A stretch of DNA of 64,000 nucleotides. It comes from Succinivibrio dextrinosolvens. GTDB taxonomy: Bacteria > Pseudomonadota > Gammaproteobacteria > Enterobacterales > Succinivibrionaceae. Numbering within the stretch: the first letter of the stretch is position 1; each line of letters begins with the position of its first letter. Below, piece after piece: positions 36,532 to 45,832 of this stretch. The notes under the pieces are model-generated. The model saw only the letters and a program-made list of their open reading frames with translations. It made no database searches and was not told the DNA's origin. A program made the translations under genes and the position numbers. Where the stretch lies: the NCBI RefSeq assembly GCF_900116345.1, contig NZ_FPAH01000009.1, positions 1 to 64,000 of the forward strand, read 5' to 3'.

Positions 36532-37974
36532 ATGACTAAATCAAAAAAAATTCTAATTGGCTTTCTTTTTCTTATTCTGATTACTTTTTCTGCAATTTCT
36601 TTCTTTGCATATTCATCCATAGAGAAGCTGAATAACAGTGAGCTTTCACCTAAAACTGCAACCTATGAACTAAAAAAGGGGGCAACTGTTAAAAACGTAA
36701 TAAACGATCTTCTGGATAATTCCTGGGACCGTCTGGTTGCAAGATTCTATCTGCGTTTTTCTACTTCTTATTCTTCGATACAGAAGGGAGAGTATTTAAT
36801 TGGACCGAATAAAAGCTTTATCTCAATCCTGAAGGATATGTCAGAGGGAAATGTCATTGTAAAGACCTATCCAACCTTTACAATTGTCGAGGGCATGAAC
36901 CTTGCGAAAATCATTAGAAAAGCGGAACGCTTTAAAAATAAAATCTCCGATGACCGTTTCTTTAGTGCAGTCGCTAAAGAGGATTCATTTATCAGAACCT
37001 TACTTAAAGATCATGATGCTCTTCTGGATTTTATTGGAGAAGATGTAAGCTCTCTTGAAGGCCTTATTTCTCCTGCAACATATCCTTTATATGAAAAGGA
37101 TCCTTTTTATACAATTTTCAAACAGGGCATTGTTTCCCAGATAAAGGCTCTAAAGGCAGAATGGGATAACAGAGATGAGAGTAATAATATTAAAACTCCA
37201 TATGAGGCTCTTATTCTTGCTTCTCTGATAGAAAGAGAAACCTTTCTTGATGAAGAGCGAAACTTAATTGCAGCTGTATTTGAAAACAGACTTTCAAAAG
37301 GTATGCGTCTACAGACCGATCCTTCTGTCATGTACGGTGTAAGCAGAGAGTTTTCTGGAACTTTGACCAGATCTCATTTAAAAGCTGACAGTCCTTATAA
37401 TACCTACACACGCGATGGGCTGCCTCCAACTCCAATCTGTATGCCTCAGACTAAATCTATTCATGCTGCTTTACATCCGGACAAGTCAAAAGCCCTGTAT
37501 TTTGTTGCAAAAGGCATATCTCCAACAGAGGGGCATGTATTCTCCAATACTCTGACAGAACATAATAAGGCAGTGGCAGAATATAGGAAAAAGGTTAAAA
37601 ACTATAAACTATATGATGATAAGAATAGTGCACAGAGTGAAAAAGAGTCTGTTTCTGATGAAAAAGAAAAAAATAATGTTGAATCTGTCTCTGACAATAT
37701 GGATGTTGATAATTCCTCAATCGAGGATAATGTCCCTAGCAATTCTAAAGCTTCAAATGCAGGAAATGAATTAAAGGATAGTCGTAACTCAAAGGAATCA
37801 GTAAGCACTGACAATATAGATGAAGAAAAAGGCTCTGTGACAATAAAGATCTCAGAGAGTGACGATACCTCAAATAAGGTAATGTCTTCTGCGAACACAA
37901 ATAATTCTGCTGTTGATTCCAAGAAAACAAAAGCTACTAATACAAAGGCTACAGTATCTGATAAAAAGAAATAG
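36532..37974 (+). CDS. mltG: Endolytic murein transglycosylase MltG
   Basis: A 480-residue YceG/MltG protein with one N-terminal membrane helix (about residues 7-27). The catalytic glutamate lies in LASLIERET, and LQTDPSVMYG and SPYNTYTRDGLPPTPI are family motifs. It cleaves nascent glycan strands in the periplasm and sets glycan length. The last 115 residues are a low-complexity tail rich in Ser, Asn, Asp, Glu and Lys that is absent from E. coli MltG, which ends near residue 340. It begins the mltG-tmk-holB block, as in enterics, but pabC is absent. Confidence 0.93.
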   Translation: MTKSKKILIGFLFLILITFSAISFFAYSSIEKLNNSELSPKTATYELKKGATVKNVINDLLDNSWDRLVARFYLRFSTSYSSIQKGEYLIGPNKSFISILKDMSEGNVIVKTYPTFTIVEGMNLAKIIRKAERFKNKISDDRFFSAVAKEDSFIRTLLKDHDALLDFIGEDVSSLEGLISPATYPLYEKDPFYTIFKQGIVSQIKALKAEWDNRDESNNIKTPYEALILASLIERETFLDEERNLIAAVFENRLSKGMRLQTDPSVMYGVSREFSGTLTRSHLKADSPYNTYTRDGLPPTPICMPQTKSIHAALHPDKSKALYFVAKGISPTEGHVFSNTLTEHNKAVAEYRKKVKNYKLYDDKNSAQSEKESVSDEKEKNNVESVSDNMDVDNSSIEDNVPSNSKASNAGNELKDSRNSKESVSTDNIDEEKGSVTIKISESDDTSNKVMSSANTNNSAVDSKKTKATNTKATVSDKKK

Positions 37975-38078
37975 TCAAATCATACTTAAACGTATTCCTT
38001 ATTAATTTTTTTGCCAGAAAGCTAATGATATAATCATCATAAGTTTTCTGTTTTGTTTATTATTGTTGACTTAAAAAA

Positions 38079-38705
38079 ATGGCAAAAGGCTTATTTATTA
38101 CCCTAGAAGGCTCTGAAGGTGCAGGTAAATCCACCCAGATTGAGGTTATAAGCAGTTATCTTAAAAATAAAGGAAGAAAGGTAATCTGCGTTAGAGAACC
38201 TGGGGGTACACCAATTGCAGAGGATATCCGTGCCTTGCTAAAGACTCCAAGAGATGATGATTCTATGTGTGATACCACAGAATTACTTCTAATGTATGCT
38301 GCAAGAGCTCAGCTCGTGAACTGTTTTATTAAGCCAAAACTTACTGAAGGTTTTGATATTATCTGTGATCGTCATGATCTCTCAACCATTGCCTATCAGG
38401 GCGGTGGCAGAGGTATGAACATGGATCATATCAATGCTGTAAGAAATATTGTTCTGGGGGATTTTCGTCCTGATCTAACCATCCTTTTGGATATTGATCC
38501 TGAAGAGGGAATGAAGAGAGCCAGACATAGAGGCTCTCTTGATCGATTCGAACAGTCAAAAATGGATTTCTTCGTAAGAGTCAGAAATACTTATATCAAG
38601 TGTGCAAAGGAAGATCCAGACCATATTGTTCTTATAGACGGCTCAAAGCCTCGTGATGTTGTAAGTTCCAATGTAATCGCCTGCATGGATAAGTTAAATG
38701 TTTGA
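38079..38705 (+). CDS. tmk: Thymidylate kinase
   Basis: A 208-residue kinase with the P-loop EGSEGAGKSTQI, the DRHDLSTIAYQGGGRG substrate region and an Arg-rich lid (MKRARHRGSLDRFE). It phosphorylates dTMP to dTDP. It overlaps holB by eight bases, so the two are translationally coupled. Confidence 0.95.
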   Translation: MAKGLFITLEGSEGAGKSTQIEVISSYLKNKGRKVICVREPGGTPIAEDIRALLKTPRDDDSMCDTTELLLMYAARAQLVNCFIKPKLTEGFDIICDRHDLSTIAYQGGGRGMNMDHINAVRNIVLGDFRPDLTILLDIDPEEGMKRARHRGSLDRFEQSKMDFFVRVRNTYIKCAKEDPDHIVLIDGSKPRDVVSSNVIACMDKLNV

Positions 38706-39789
38706 TCCCTGGCTCATGCCTCCTTTTCAGGCTTTTAAAAATGCATTTGAAAGTGGAAGAGTTCCTTCTTCCGTAATTCTTTCCGGAGCTCCTGATCTTG
38801 GAGGGGCTTTTCTTGCTATTGAATTTGCAAAGCTGTATTTATGTTCTGATAAGAATAGAAAATCAGCCTGCGGTGTCTGTAAATCCTGTCATCTCTTTGA
38901 TGATCTCCAGAACGGATCCCATCCTGATTTTATTTCTCTGCTGTCATCTACTGCTGAAGAATCTGACAGAGAAGAGGAGCTTACCCATAGTTTTTCAAAA
39001 CTGCTTGCTGATATGGGGACTCCTCTTGAGGAAGAGGAATCGGAAAATACGGCATCTAAGGGAAACAAATCTGTAAGAATTAATGGAATAAGAAATCTTA
39101 CGGAATGGATTTCTCAGGGCTCAGTACTAGGTAACGGCAAAGTAGCTGTTATCTCAAATGCTCATCTGATGGGAGAGGGGGCGGCTAACGCTTTATTAAA
39201 GACTTTTGAAGAGCCAACCTCAAATACTCTGATAATTCTGCTTACCAAGACTTTGGAATTGCTTCCTGCTACTATTCTCTCTAGAGCCTTCAAGATTCAG
39301 ATTCCGATGGTTTCAGAGTCCGTTGCTTTGGATTATCTTAAATCTCATCTGGGAAATCATTTTTCTTTGGATCGAGCTAGAATTGCGCTGGCTTTATCCT
39401 TTAACTCTCCCCGAGGTGCTTTAAAATACTATAAAGAAGAGCTTGATGTAAAAGCATCAGATATTATTTCTGCTTTAATTGATGATATTTCTAATGAAGG
39501 AGATTCTTCAAAAGCGGTATCTCTTATCCTGGGACTTACAAATGAACAGAATTTCCTTATTCTGCAGGAAGTTATTCTGGAACTGTTAAAATGCAAGGCT
39601 AGAATAGACAAGGATTCTCTGCCATTACTTAAGAATAACTCACTAGATAAACTTATAAAAATTCCTGCATCGCATTTACTTGATGCGTATAATGAAATGA
39701 AGTATATAAGAGCTGATTCTCCAATGCTAAACAGCAGAGCTCCAGTCTCGCTGATAAGTGCGTGGGTTAACTCTCTAAAGAAAATATAG
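38698..39789 (+). CDS. holB: DNA polymerase III subunit delta'
   Basis: A 363-residue clamp-loader subunit. The zinc module is in ACGVCKSCHLF with an upstream Cys, and the AAA fold shows NALLKTFEEPTSNTL and ATILSRAF. It stabilises the clamp loader but does not bind ATP; the P-loop is degenerate (LSGAPDLGGAFL). An acidic insertion (residues 85-122, with EESDREEEL and EEEESENT) separates the zinc module from the core and is longer than usual. It is followed nine bases later by lptF. Confidence 0.92.
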   Translation: MFDPWLMPPFQAFKNAFESGRVPSSVILSGAPDLGGAFLAIEFAKLYLCSDKNRKSACGVCKSCHLFDDLQNGSHPDFISLLSSTAEESDREEELTHSFSKLLADMGTPLEEEESENTASKGNKSVRINGIRNLTEWISQGSVLGNGKVAVISNAHLMGEGAANALLKTFEEPTSNTLIILLTKTLELLPATILSRAFKIQIPMVSESVALDYLKSHLGNHFSLDRARIALALSFNSPRGALKYYKEELDVKASDIISALIDDISNEGDSSKAVSLILGLTNEQNFLILQEVILELLKCKARIDKDSLPLLKNNSLDKLIKIPASHLLDAYNEMKYIRADSPMLNSRAPVSLISAWVNSLKKI

Positions 39790-39798
39790 GAATATATT

Positions 39799-40896
39799 TT
39801 GATAATAAAACAATACATATTTAAAGATATTCTGAAGGTACAGACTGTAACGCTTGTGGTTCTGCTTTCTGTATTTCTTTGCCAGACAGTTATTAAGATC
39901 TTAGGTCAGGCTGCAACTGGAAGTATTCCTATTGGAGTTGTTTCTGAGATGATTATTTACTCATTACCATCCATTGGCTTTATTCTTTTGCCAATGAGTC
40001 TTTATGTCGGAATCATTGTCTCTCTATCAAGAATGTCTTCTGACTCGGAAATGGTGGTAATGCGTTCATGCGGCCTTTCTGGTGTGTCTTTCATGAAGAT
40101 TTGCATGGTACTTTCTTTAATAACAGCAACTGTGACTGCATTGAATTGCTTGTATTTTATGCCAACATCAAATCTGGCTAAGAATGCGCTTTCTGATTCT
40201 TCAAAGAATAACCCTAGGTATTTACCGATTGAAAGTGGAAAATTTACTGATTTTGGTGATTACACTATATATATTCACGATGTTAATGATATGAATGGAG
40301 AGAAACAGCTTGGTCAGGTTTTTGTTATTAGGACATTAAAATCCAAAGCTCTTTTCTCTACTGACTTTGAATTCCTGAATGCAACATCAGGACACATGTC
40401 AAAGGATAGAAGTGGAACTCAATGGATTGTTTTGGAAAAAGGTTCTCTTTATAGGTCAGATGGACTTTCAGCTGAATTAGAAAAGGTTGATTTCAATACC
40501 TTGTCTATTCCTGTTCCATATGAATCAGATGAAGATGCTATAGATGATTCTCTTGAGAGTATTCCTACTATTGACCTCATTAAGTCTGTGTCAAATGCAG
40601 CAAAGATTGAATTGCAGTGGAGAATTGCTCCCATTTTTGCGTGCTTTATTTTTTCAATTATGGCGGTTCCTTTGTCAATGATTAACCCTAGACAGGGAAA
40701 ATTTGCAAGATTAGGCCCTGCAATCATCCTTTTCGTATGTTACTACTTGGCTCTTTTATCTGTTAGAAATCTTTTAAATTCTGAAAAGTTCCCTTTATAT
40801 CCAGGAATGTATATTGTTCCACTGATATTTACGATCTTTGTTCTGATTCCTTTGAATATTGACCGTAACTTTTTAATAAGAAAAAGAAATAAATAA
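39799..40896 (+). CDS. lptF: LPS export ABC transporter permease LptF
   Basis: A 365-residue inner-membrane permease of the LptB2FG complex that extracts lipopolysaccharide from the inner membrane. Three N-terminal helices, a periplasmic beta-jellyroll domain and three C-terminal helices are visible, with SRMSSDSEMVVMRSCGLS as the coupling segment. The start is a TTG with AGGA 7 bases upstream. It lies in the mltG-tmk-holB block and is separated from lptG by an AraC-type gene, which is not the usual lptFG pairing. Confidence 0.92.
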   Translation: MIIKQYIFKDILKVQTVTLVVLLSVFLCQTVIKILGQAATGSIPIGVVSEMIIYSLPSIGFILLPMSLYVGIIVSLSRMSSDSEMVVMRSCGLSGVSFMKICMVLSLITATVTALNCLYFMPTSNLAKNALSDSSKNNPRYLPIESGKFTDFGDYTIYIHDVNDMNGEKQLGQVFVIRTLKSKALFSTDFEFLNATSGHMSKDRSGTQWIVLEKGSLYRSDGLSAELEKVDFNTLSIPVPYESDEDAIDDSLESIPTIDLIKSVSNAAKIELQWRIAPIFACFIFSIMAVPLSMINPRQGKFARLGPAIILFVCYYLALLSVRNLLNSEKFPLYPGMYIVPLIFTIFVLIPLNIDRNFLIRKRNK

Positions 40897-40916
40897 AGGC
40901 GACTGTAAAGTCGCCT
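40897..40916. terminator. Terminator between lptF and convergent AraC gene
   Basis: AGGCGACT (40897-40904) pairs perfectly with AGTCGCCT (40909-40916) around GTAA. No long T run follows, so it may be a weak or RNA-stabilising hairpin. Confidence 0.6.
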
Positions 40917-40936
40917 ATAAGGATAGTTGTCGTAAT

Positions 40937-41815
40937 TTATTTTTCAAAATGATTTGGGATGCTTTCTCTAAAATCTCTTGGAGATGCTCCCTTGAATCTT
41001 CTGAACAACTTAGTGAAGTAGCAAGGATCTTTAAAGCCACATCTTGAAGCCACTTCGTTGATACTGTCTGTAGAAATTGCAAGTTCAATTGCTGCGGCTT
41101 CAATTCTGAACATATTCACAAATTCCATAGGTCTAAGATCTGTTAGTTCCTTAAAGAATTTGCAGAAATACTTCTCTGATAACTCAACTGCATTTGCCAA
41201 CTCTTCAAGCGTCACTTCTCTACGGTAGTTATCACATATGTACTTGTAGATAACAGTAGACTTAATGTAGTACTTGTAATATCTGTTTATTAGATCTCTA
41301 TCGTAAATCTTGCAGCTGCTTAATTTTGTTGCTTCTCCGAACAGTTCTAATACCTTTGCTGTGGCAATAATTCCAGAACACATTTCATTGGAGTTGACTG
41401 CTTTGGTTAATTCTTCTGCAATAGCAGTTACTGTTTTATTATCTTGATAACTGTAGTAAAGACTGATCTCAATCTGATGGGTAATGATTTTCTTAATAAG
41501 AGAATAATGACTCTGACTGAGGTCAAAAAGTTCTCTTAAGCTGAAAGCTACAGACTCGAACTTTGTTCCTTTTTCTAGCGGATATAGTGCATGTACACAG
41601 TTTTCCGGAACAATAGCAAAGTCTCCTTTTTTCAGTACGAAAGGATTTGAGTTAATGGAAATACTCACACTTCCTTCGATAACTCTGAAAATCTGCTGCC
41701 CCTCATGATAATGAAAAGGTACGACAAAATCGTCCTCATCACTGTCATAGCGGAAATAGGTGAATGGTGAATCAATTGTTCGTTCTTTTAAAGCAATTGG
41801 TAATTTTAGTGTCAT
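40937..41815 (-). CDS. AraC-family regulator with cupin sensor domain
   Basis: A 292-residue regulator. A cupin-like N-terminal domain (FHYHEGQQIFRVIEGSVSI, KKGDFAIVPENCVHAL) suggests binding of a sugar or related ligand. The C-terminal two-HTH AraC domain has TLEELANAVELSEKYFCKFFKEL and EVASRCGFKDPCYFTKLFRRF. It is convergent with lptF and divergent from lptG, so it interrupts what is normally one lptFG unit. No sugar-use genes are adjacent, and its targets are unknown. Confidence 0.87.
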   Translation of the reverse strand: MTLKLPIALKERTIDSPFTYFRYDSDEDDFVVPFHYHEGQQIFRVIEGSVSISINSNPFVLKKGDFAIVPENCVHALYPLEKGTKFESVAFSLRELFDLSQSHYSLIKKIITHQIEISLYYSYQDNKTVTAIAEELTKAVNSNEMCSGIIATAKVLELFGEATKLSSCKIYDRDLINRYYKYYIKSTVIYKYICDNYRREVTLEELANAVELSEKYFCKFFKELTDLRPMEFVNMFRIEAAAIELAISTDSINEVASRCGFKDPCYFTKLFRRFKGASPRDFRESIPNHFEK

Positions 41816-42218
41816 TTTTTATTTTCTTTATAATTACTTGTCCATTTATGTGACAAATTATAAAACAATGCTGCATGGATTTTTAGAATTTTTTACAAAA
41901 GGTGTTTTTTTATATTCATTATTATGAATATTGTCGCATTTTGGGTTAAATAAATTTTTACTCTTTTATAAAATGGCTTTTTTTTAAGAATTATTCATAA
42001 TCTAAAAATGTAAATATTTGTTAAAGATATTATCTTATTGTTACTTTTTTTATATTTTTACTGTACAAATTGCGTTAATCTGTTCAATTTATTTTGAAAT
42101 ATATAACAACAATAAAATTAAAAGTGAATATTTTTAAAACCATCATAATTATGACTGTTCAATATCTTAATATTGCTTGTATGGTAGAATTAAATCAGTT
42201 TTTGCATGGAATGATTTT
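41816..42218. other. AT-rich intergenic region between AraC gene and lptG
   Basis: About 400 very AT-rich bases with no credible gene. It must hold the divergent promoters of the AraC gene and of lptG. No convincing paired -35/-10 boxes or strong palindromes were found. Confidence 0.5.
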
Positions 42219-43283
42219 ATGTACGGAATATTAGATAGATACATCGGAAAAAATATAGTTTTTTCTGTATTATTTGTTTCAGTCTGCTTAGCTCTGTTTG
42301 CTAGTCTTATTAATCTTGTTGATTCATTAAGATTTATCGGCAGAGGTGATATTGATTTTGGTTTTGTCCTTTTATATACCTGCTATAGATTCCCGATTGT
42401 TTTTGTTCAGTTTTTCCCTGTCTCAATTCTTATTGGCGGAGTTATTGGACTGGGTATGATGGCAAGAAATTCTGAGATTATTATTATTCAGTCCATTGGC
42501 TTATCTAAACTAAGTATTGGTATATCCTGCTTTAAAAGTTTAATCCCTTTAATTTTAGTTGTTGTTTTTTTGTCAGAAACATTTGTTCCAAAATTGGATA
42601 AGTTTGCTGAGGGAGAGTATTACCGTCGTTCATCTGGAACAGGTCTCGCTTTTACAACAAGTGGAGCTTGGATTAAAGAGGGCAATATTTTTATCAGTGT
42701 CAGTGCAATGGTAAATAGAAAAACTATTGCAGGTGTATCTAAATATGAATATGAAGGTACAAAATTAAAATCCTTTGCAACAGCTTTAACTGGTAATTAT
42801 GTTGATAACCACTGGGTTATGGAAGATGTGGTTGAGCAGATTATTAACGATGATGGGGTTGTTTATAATAAATATAAAAACCAGAATTGGCCTTTAAGAG
42901 TAAATCTTGAACGAATTGAGATCCTGAATGAAATCTCAGATAAACTTTCTGCCATACAACTACACGATTACATAAACTATATTGAGCAGAACGGTGTTGA
43001 TTCATCGCGATATCGTCTTTCTTTTTATAATAAGCTCCTAGCTCCTGTTATTATGCTGGTAATGCTTCTATTGGCTTTATCAACAATCTTTGGTCCATTA
43101 AGATCAATGAATATGGGAACAAGAATTCTGTCCGGTATTGCGTTGGGATTTGGTTATTATGTTTTAAACCAGATTGTAGCGCCATTCTCAATTGTTTACG
43201 GTGTTCCCCCAATTATAGGCGCAACCTTTGCGTCTGCCGTTTTTTTAGCTCTTGCTGTATACCTGTTGAAGAGAAAGACCTAA
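42219..43283 (+). CDS. lptG: LPS export ABC transporter permease LptG
   Basis: About 354 residues starting MYGILDRYIGKNI, the conserved LptG opening. The same six-helix plus periplasmic jellyroll layout as LptF is seen, with the coupling segment MMARNSEIIIIQSIGLS and C-terminal SGIALGFGYYVLNQI. It partners LptF and LptB in lipopolysaccharide export. An in-frame TTG at 42177 would add 14 residues, but ATG at 42219 matches the family. It is transcribed separately from lptF here. Confidence 0.92.
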   Translation: MYGILDRYIGKNIVFSVLFVSVCLALFASLINLVDSLRFIGRGDIDFGFVLLYTCYRFPIVFVQFFPVSILIGGVIGLGMMARNSEIIIIQSIGLSKLSIGISCFKSLIPLILVVVFLSETFVPKLDKFAEGEYYRRSSGTGLAFTTSGAWIKEGNIFISVSAMVNRKTIAGVSKYEYEGTKLKSFATALTGNYVDNHWVMEDVVEQIINDDGVVYNKYKNQNWPLRVNLERIEILNEISDKLSAIQLHDYINYIEQNGVDSSRYRLSFYNKLLAPVIMLVMLLLALSTIFGPLRSMNMGTRILSGIALGFGYYVLNQIVAPFSIVYGVPPIIGATFASAVFLALAVYLLKRKT

Positions 43284-43321
43284 TTCACTGTTAATATAAC
43301 TATCATTTGGTTTTGTTTGAA

Positions 43322-43386
43322 TTCAAGCTATTTCCATATGATCAATGAAGAGAGCAAATGCTCAGATTTTTATTGAAATAGCTGAA
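43322..43386. repeat. Inverted repeat with nested hairpin after lptG
   Basis: AGCTATTTC at 43326-43334 pairs with GAAATAGCT at 43375-43383, and flanking TTC/GAA bases extend it with a one-base bulge. Inside is a short hairpin, GAGC-AAAT-GCTC, followed by ATTTTTATT. It may act as the lptG terminator with a long closing stem. Confidence 0.55.
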
Positions 43387-43445
43387 TTTTTAATGTAATA
43401 TTAGCGAGTTACTTAGTACTACCTATCAAATTTTCAAATCTTCAT

Positions 43446-43532
43446 GCCGAAGTGGCGGAATTGGTAGACGCAGCGGATTCAAAATCCGCCGCCCTTAAAA
43501 GCGTATGGGTTCGAGTCCCATCTTCGGCACCA
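43446..43532 (+). tRNA. tRNA-Leu (CAA)
   Basis: A class II tRNA of 87 bases including encoded CCA. The acceptor stem GCCGAAG/CTTCGGC is perfect, the anticodon arm is GCGGA-TTCAAAA-TCCGC with anticodon CAA, a long variable arm follows, and the T-loop is GGTTCGAGTCC. It reads UUG leucine codons. Confidence 0.97.
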
Positions 43533-43655
43533 AATCTAATAATTTTCTCTAAGCTAGAATTCTTTTGTATTCAGTAAGATGAATTGTGTTTCATGGAAGG
43601 TTGGACGATAAGAGAATCTCAATATCGTCCATAATACGGCCCTTTTGGGAAAGGA

Positions 43656-43910
43656 TTAGTTTGTGCTTGTCTTTAAGGCTTCCTCAAGGGCATATGTCAG
43701 CTGATCTGCACATGAGGTTCCCTTGTTTCTGCATTCATTCCCTCTTAACAATTCAATTATTTCCTTCGCATTCTTGCCTAGAACAAGTCTGCGGATTGCT
43801 TTAAGATTACCATCGCAACCACCAAGAAAATTTACATCTTCAATTGTATTTCCATTTAGTTGAACAAAGATCTTCTTACAGCAGGTGCCGTGAGTTGTGT
43901 ATTCAAACAT
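43656..43910 (-). CDS. TSCPD domain protein (TIGR03905 type)
   Basis: An 84-residue protein with the TSCPD-like pattern: YTTHGTCCKKIFVQL, FLGGCDGNLKAI and a C-terminal GTSCADQLTYALEEAL. Such small domains resemble the C-terminal part of ribonucleotide reductases, but the free-standing form has no assigned role. The five cysteines could bind metal. It starts 8 bases after the nitroreductase with an AGG site, so the two are one operon. Confidence 0.8.
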   Translation of the reverse strand: MFEYTTHGTCCKKIFVQLNGNTIEDVNFLGGCDGNLKAIRRLVLGKNAKEIIELLRGNECRNKGTSCADQLTYALEEALKTSTN

Positions 43911-43918
43911 TTATATAC

Positions 43919-44563
43919 CTAATCAATTGATGAAAAAACTTCATCAGAATTTAATCGTGATTTTGGTCTATCGGCATTAGAATCGTTGTCTGCTCGATAA
44001 CCCAGAGCGACGATCATAACAGATTTTAAGTTCTTATTCTTCAGATTAAGAATATCATCTGTCTTATCAAAGTCCATTCCTTCGATTGGAGTACTGTCAA
44101 TTCCCTTTGAGGCTGCTGCATATAGAAGAGCACTCATTGCAATATAGGTCTGCTTAGCGGTCCATTGCGAGAAATCCCCTTGGTCCTCATGCATATGTGC
44201 AAAAATTTTTCTGTGAGAATCTACAGTGTCTCTGATTTCTGACTTAGGGTATCTTCCATCCTTATCTTCTTTTTGTGTAATTGCACTTAACTCCTGATCG
44301 GTCATTTTAGTTTTAGAACAGAGCACAACAAAATGGGAACAATCCTGAATCCTTGGAATATTGAAGTCAGGAATCGCTGGTAGAATTTTTTCTTTCGCAT
44401 TTTGTGTAGAACCTACGTAGAAATGCCATGGCTGAATATTTACTGCAGAAGGGGCCAGTCTGAGCACTTCCAGCAAATCCTTCATATCTTTATCTGAAAT
44501 TTTTCTTGTTGGATTGTAGTGTTTTGTTGTGTAGCGTTGCTTTGAAATATCAAGAAAATCCAT
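43919..44563 (-). CDS. NfsB-like NAD(P)H nitroreductase
   Basis: A 214-residue FMN-dependent nitroreductase similar in length to E. coli NfsB. It has DISKQRYTTKHYNP at the start, LRLAPSAVNIQPWHF and IDSTPIEGMDFDK. It would reduce quinones and nitroaromatics with NAD(P)H in the cytosol. ATG at 44563 is chosen for its GGAG site 6 bases upstream. It is divergent from galM and cotranscribed with the TSCPD gene. Confidence 0.87.
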   Translation of the reverse strand: MDFLDISKQRYTTKHYNPTRKISDKDMKDLLEVLRLAPSAVNIQPWHFYVGSTQNAKEKILPAIPDFNIPRIQDCSHFVVLCSKTKMTDQELSAITQKEDKDGRYPKSEIRDTVDSHRKIFAHMHEDQGDFSQWTAKQTYIAMSALLYAAASKGIDSTPIEGMDFDKTDDILNLKNKNLKSVMIVALGYRADNDSNADRPKSRLNSDEVFSSID

Positions 44564-44688
44564 AATTATCTCCAAAGTTGATTGCATTTCTTTATTAATA
44601 TTTTTGATATTTTATTACAAAAAATTGGTAAATAATTATTGTATCTTGAGAGAAATTATTAGTTTTTTTGATGCGTATCACTATTTAT

Positions 44689-44702
44689 TGTAAACGTTTA
44701 CA
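44689..44702. promoter_or_regulatory. GalR/LacI-type operator upstream of galM
   Basis: A perfect 14-base palindrome, TGTAAACGTTTACA, matches the general GalR/LacI-family operator pattern with a central CG. It lies about 20 bases before a TATAAT at 44723-44728, at the -35 position of the likely galM promoter. It could also affect the divergent nitroreductase gene. The cognate regulator is not in the window. Confidence 0.7.
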
Positions 44703-44797
44703 TAAATTAGAAGTTTTCTGTTTATAATGCATTCTGTATGTAAAAAAAGAATATAAAAATATTCACAATAATTAGACAGTATTATAAGGAATACAAA

Positions 44798-45820
44798 ATG
44801 AGCGAACAGTATTCAGTTAATCCAAATCTGGAAACAATCTCAAATTCTAAGGGCATGTCTGTTACCGTAATGGACTGGGGTGCAACCATCATCTCCTGTA
44901 AGGTTCCTGTAAAGGGTGAGTCTTCAAGAGAAGTTGTATTAGGTCTTGAGGATCCTGCTGACTGGTCAAAACAGAGCTGCTTCTTTAACGCAACTATTGG
45001 AAGATTTGCAAATAGAATTGCAAATTCAGAATTTGAAATTGACGGTAAGAAGTATAAGTTAAACTCAGGTGCAAAACACTGTCTTCATGGTGGTGTTGAT
45101 GGCTTTGACAAGAGACGTTTCACTCTGCAGTCAAAATCTGCAAGCTCATTAACCTATACTCTGCATTCTCCTGACGGAGATATGGGGTTCCCTGGTAATT
45201 TCGATCTAACTGTAGTTTATACAGTCTCAGAGGAGAATGAACTGAAGATTGAATACGTTGGAAAGTGTGATGCCAAGTGCTATGCATGTATCACTAATCA
45301 TGCCTATTTTAATCTGAACGGTGTTAACAGTTCTGTTCTAAATCATACTGTTAAGATGGATTCAACAGAATTTCTTCCATTAGATGACACCTCAATTCCT
45401 ACCGGAGAAGTAAGAAAAGTTGCAGGTGGAGCTTTCGATTTCACCTCAGAGAAAACCTTAGCTCGTGATTTCAGAAAAGATGATCAGATGACTGCTGCTT
45501 TAGGTTATGACCATCCATTCCTGATTAAAGGTGACTTAAACAAGCCTTTCATTAAGCTTACATCTGATGACAGAAAGCTTTCTCTTGAAATGTTTACTGA
45601 TTATCCAGCATTCCAAATGTATACCGGAAATTATGTAAATCAGGGCGATAGTGCAATCAAGGCAAGAGATAACGGCTTAATTTACAAGGATCAGTGTGCT
45701 GTATGCATTGAACCTGAGTTCTACCCTGACTGTCCTCATCTTCCACAGTTTGCTGATTTAAATCCAGTTGTTACTCCAGAGAAGCCTCTGGTTAAGTCAA
45801 TTATTTATAAATTCAGCTAA
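44798..45820 (+). CDS. galM: Aldose 1-epimerase (mutarotase)
   Basis: A 340-residue galactose mutarotase. The catalytic His lies in TNHAYFNLNG and the catalytic Glu in CIEPEFYPDCPH; KHCLHGGVDGFDKR carries the other conserved His. It interconverts alpha and beta aldoses in the cytosol. A good AAGGA site precedes the ATG. No other galactose genes are adjacent, but an operator of the GalR/LacI type lies upstream. Confidence 0.94.
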   Translation: MSEQYSVNPNLETISNSKGMSVTVMDWGATIISCKVPVKGESSREVVLGLEDPADWSKQSCFFNATIGRFANRIANSEFEIDGKKYKLNSGAKHCLHGGVDGFDKRRFTLQSKSASSLTYTLHSPDGDMGFPGNFDLTVVYTVSEENELKIEYVGKCDAKCYACITNHAYFNLNGVNSSVLNHTVKMDSTEFLPLDDTSIPTGEVRKVAGGAFDFTSEKTLARDFRKDDQMTAALGYDHPFLIKGDLNKPFIKLTSDDRKLSLEMFTDYPAFQMYTGNYVNQGDSAIKARDNGLIYKDQCAVCIEPEFYPDCPHLPQFADLNPVVTPEKPLVKSIIYKFS

Positions 45821-45832
45821 TTTTTATGTATG

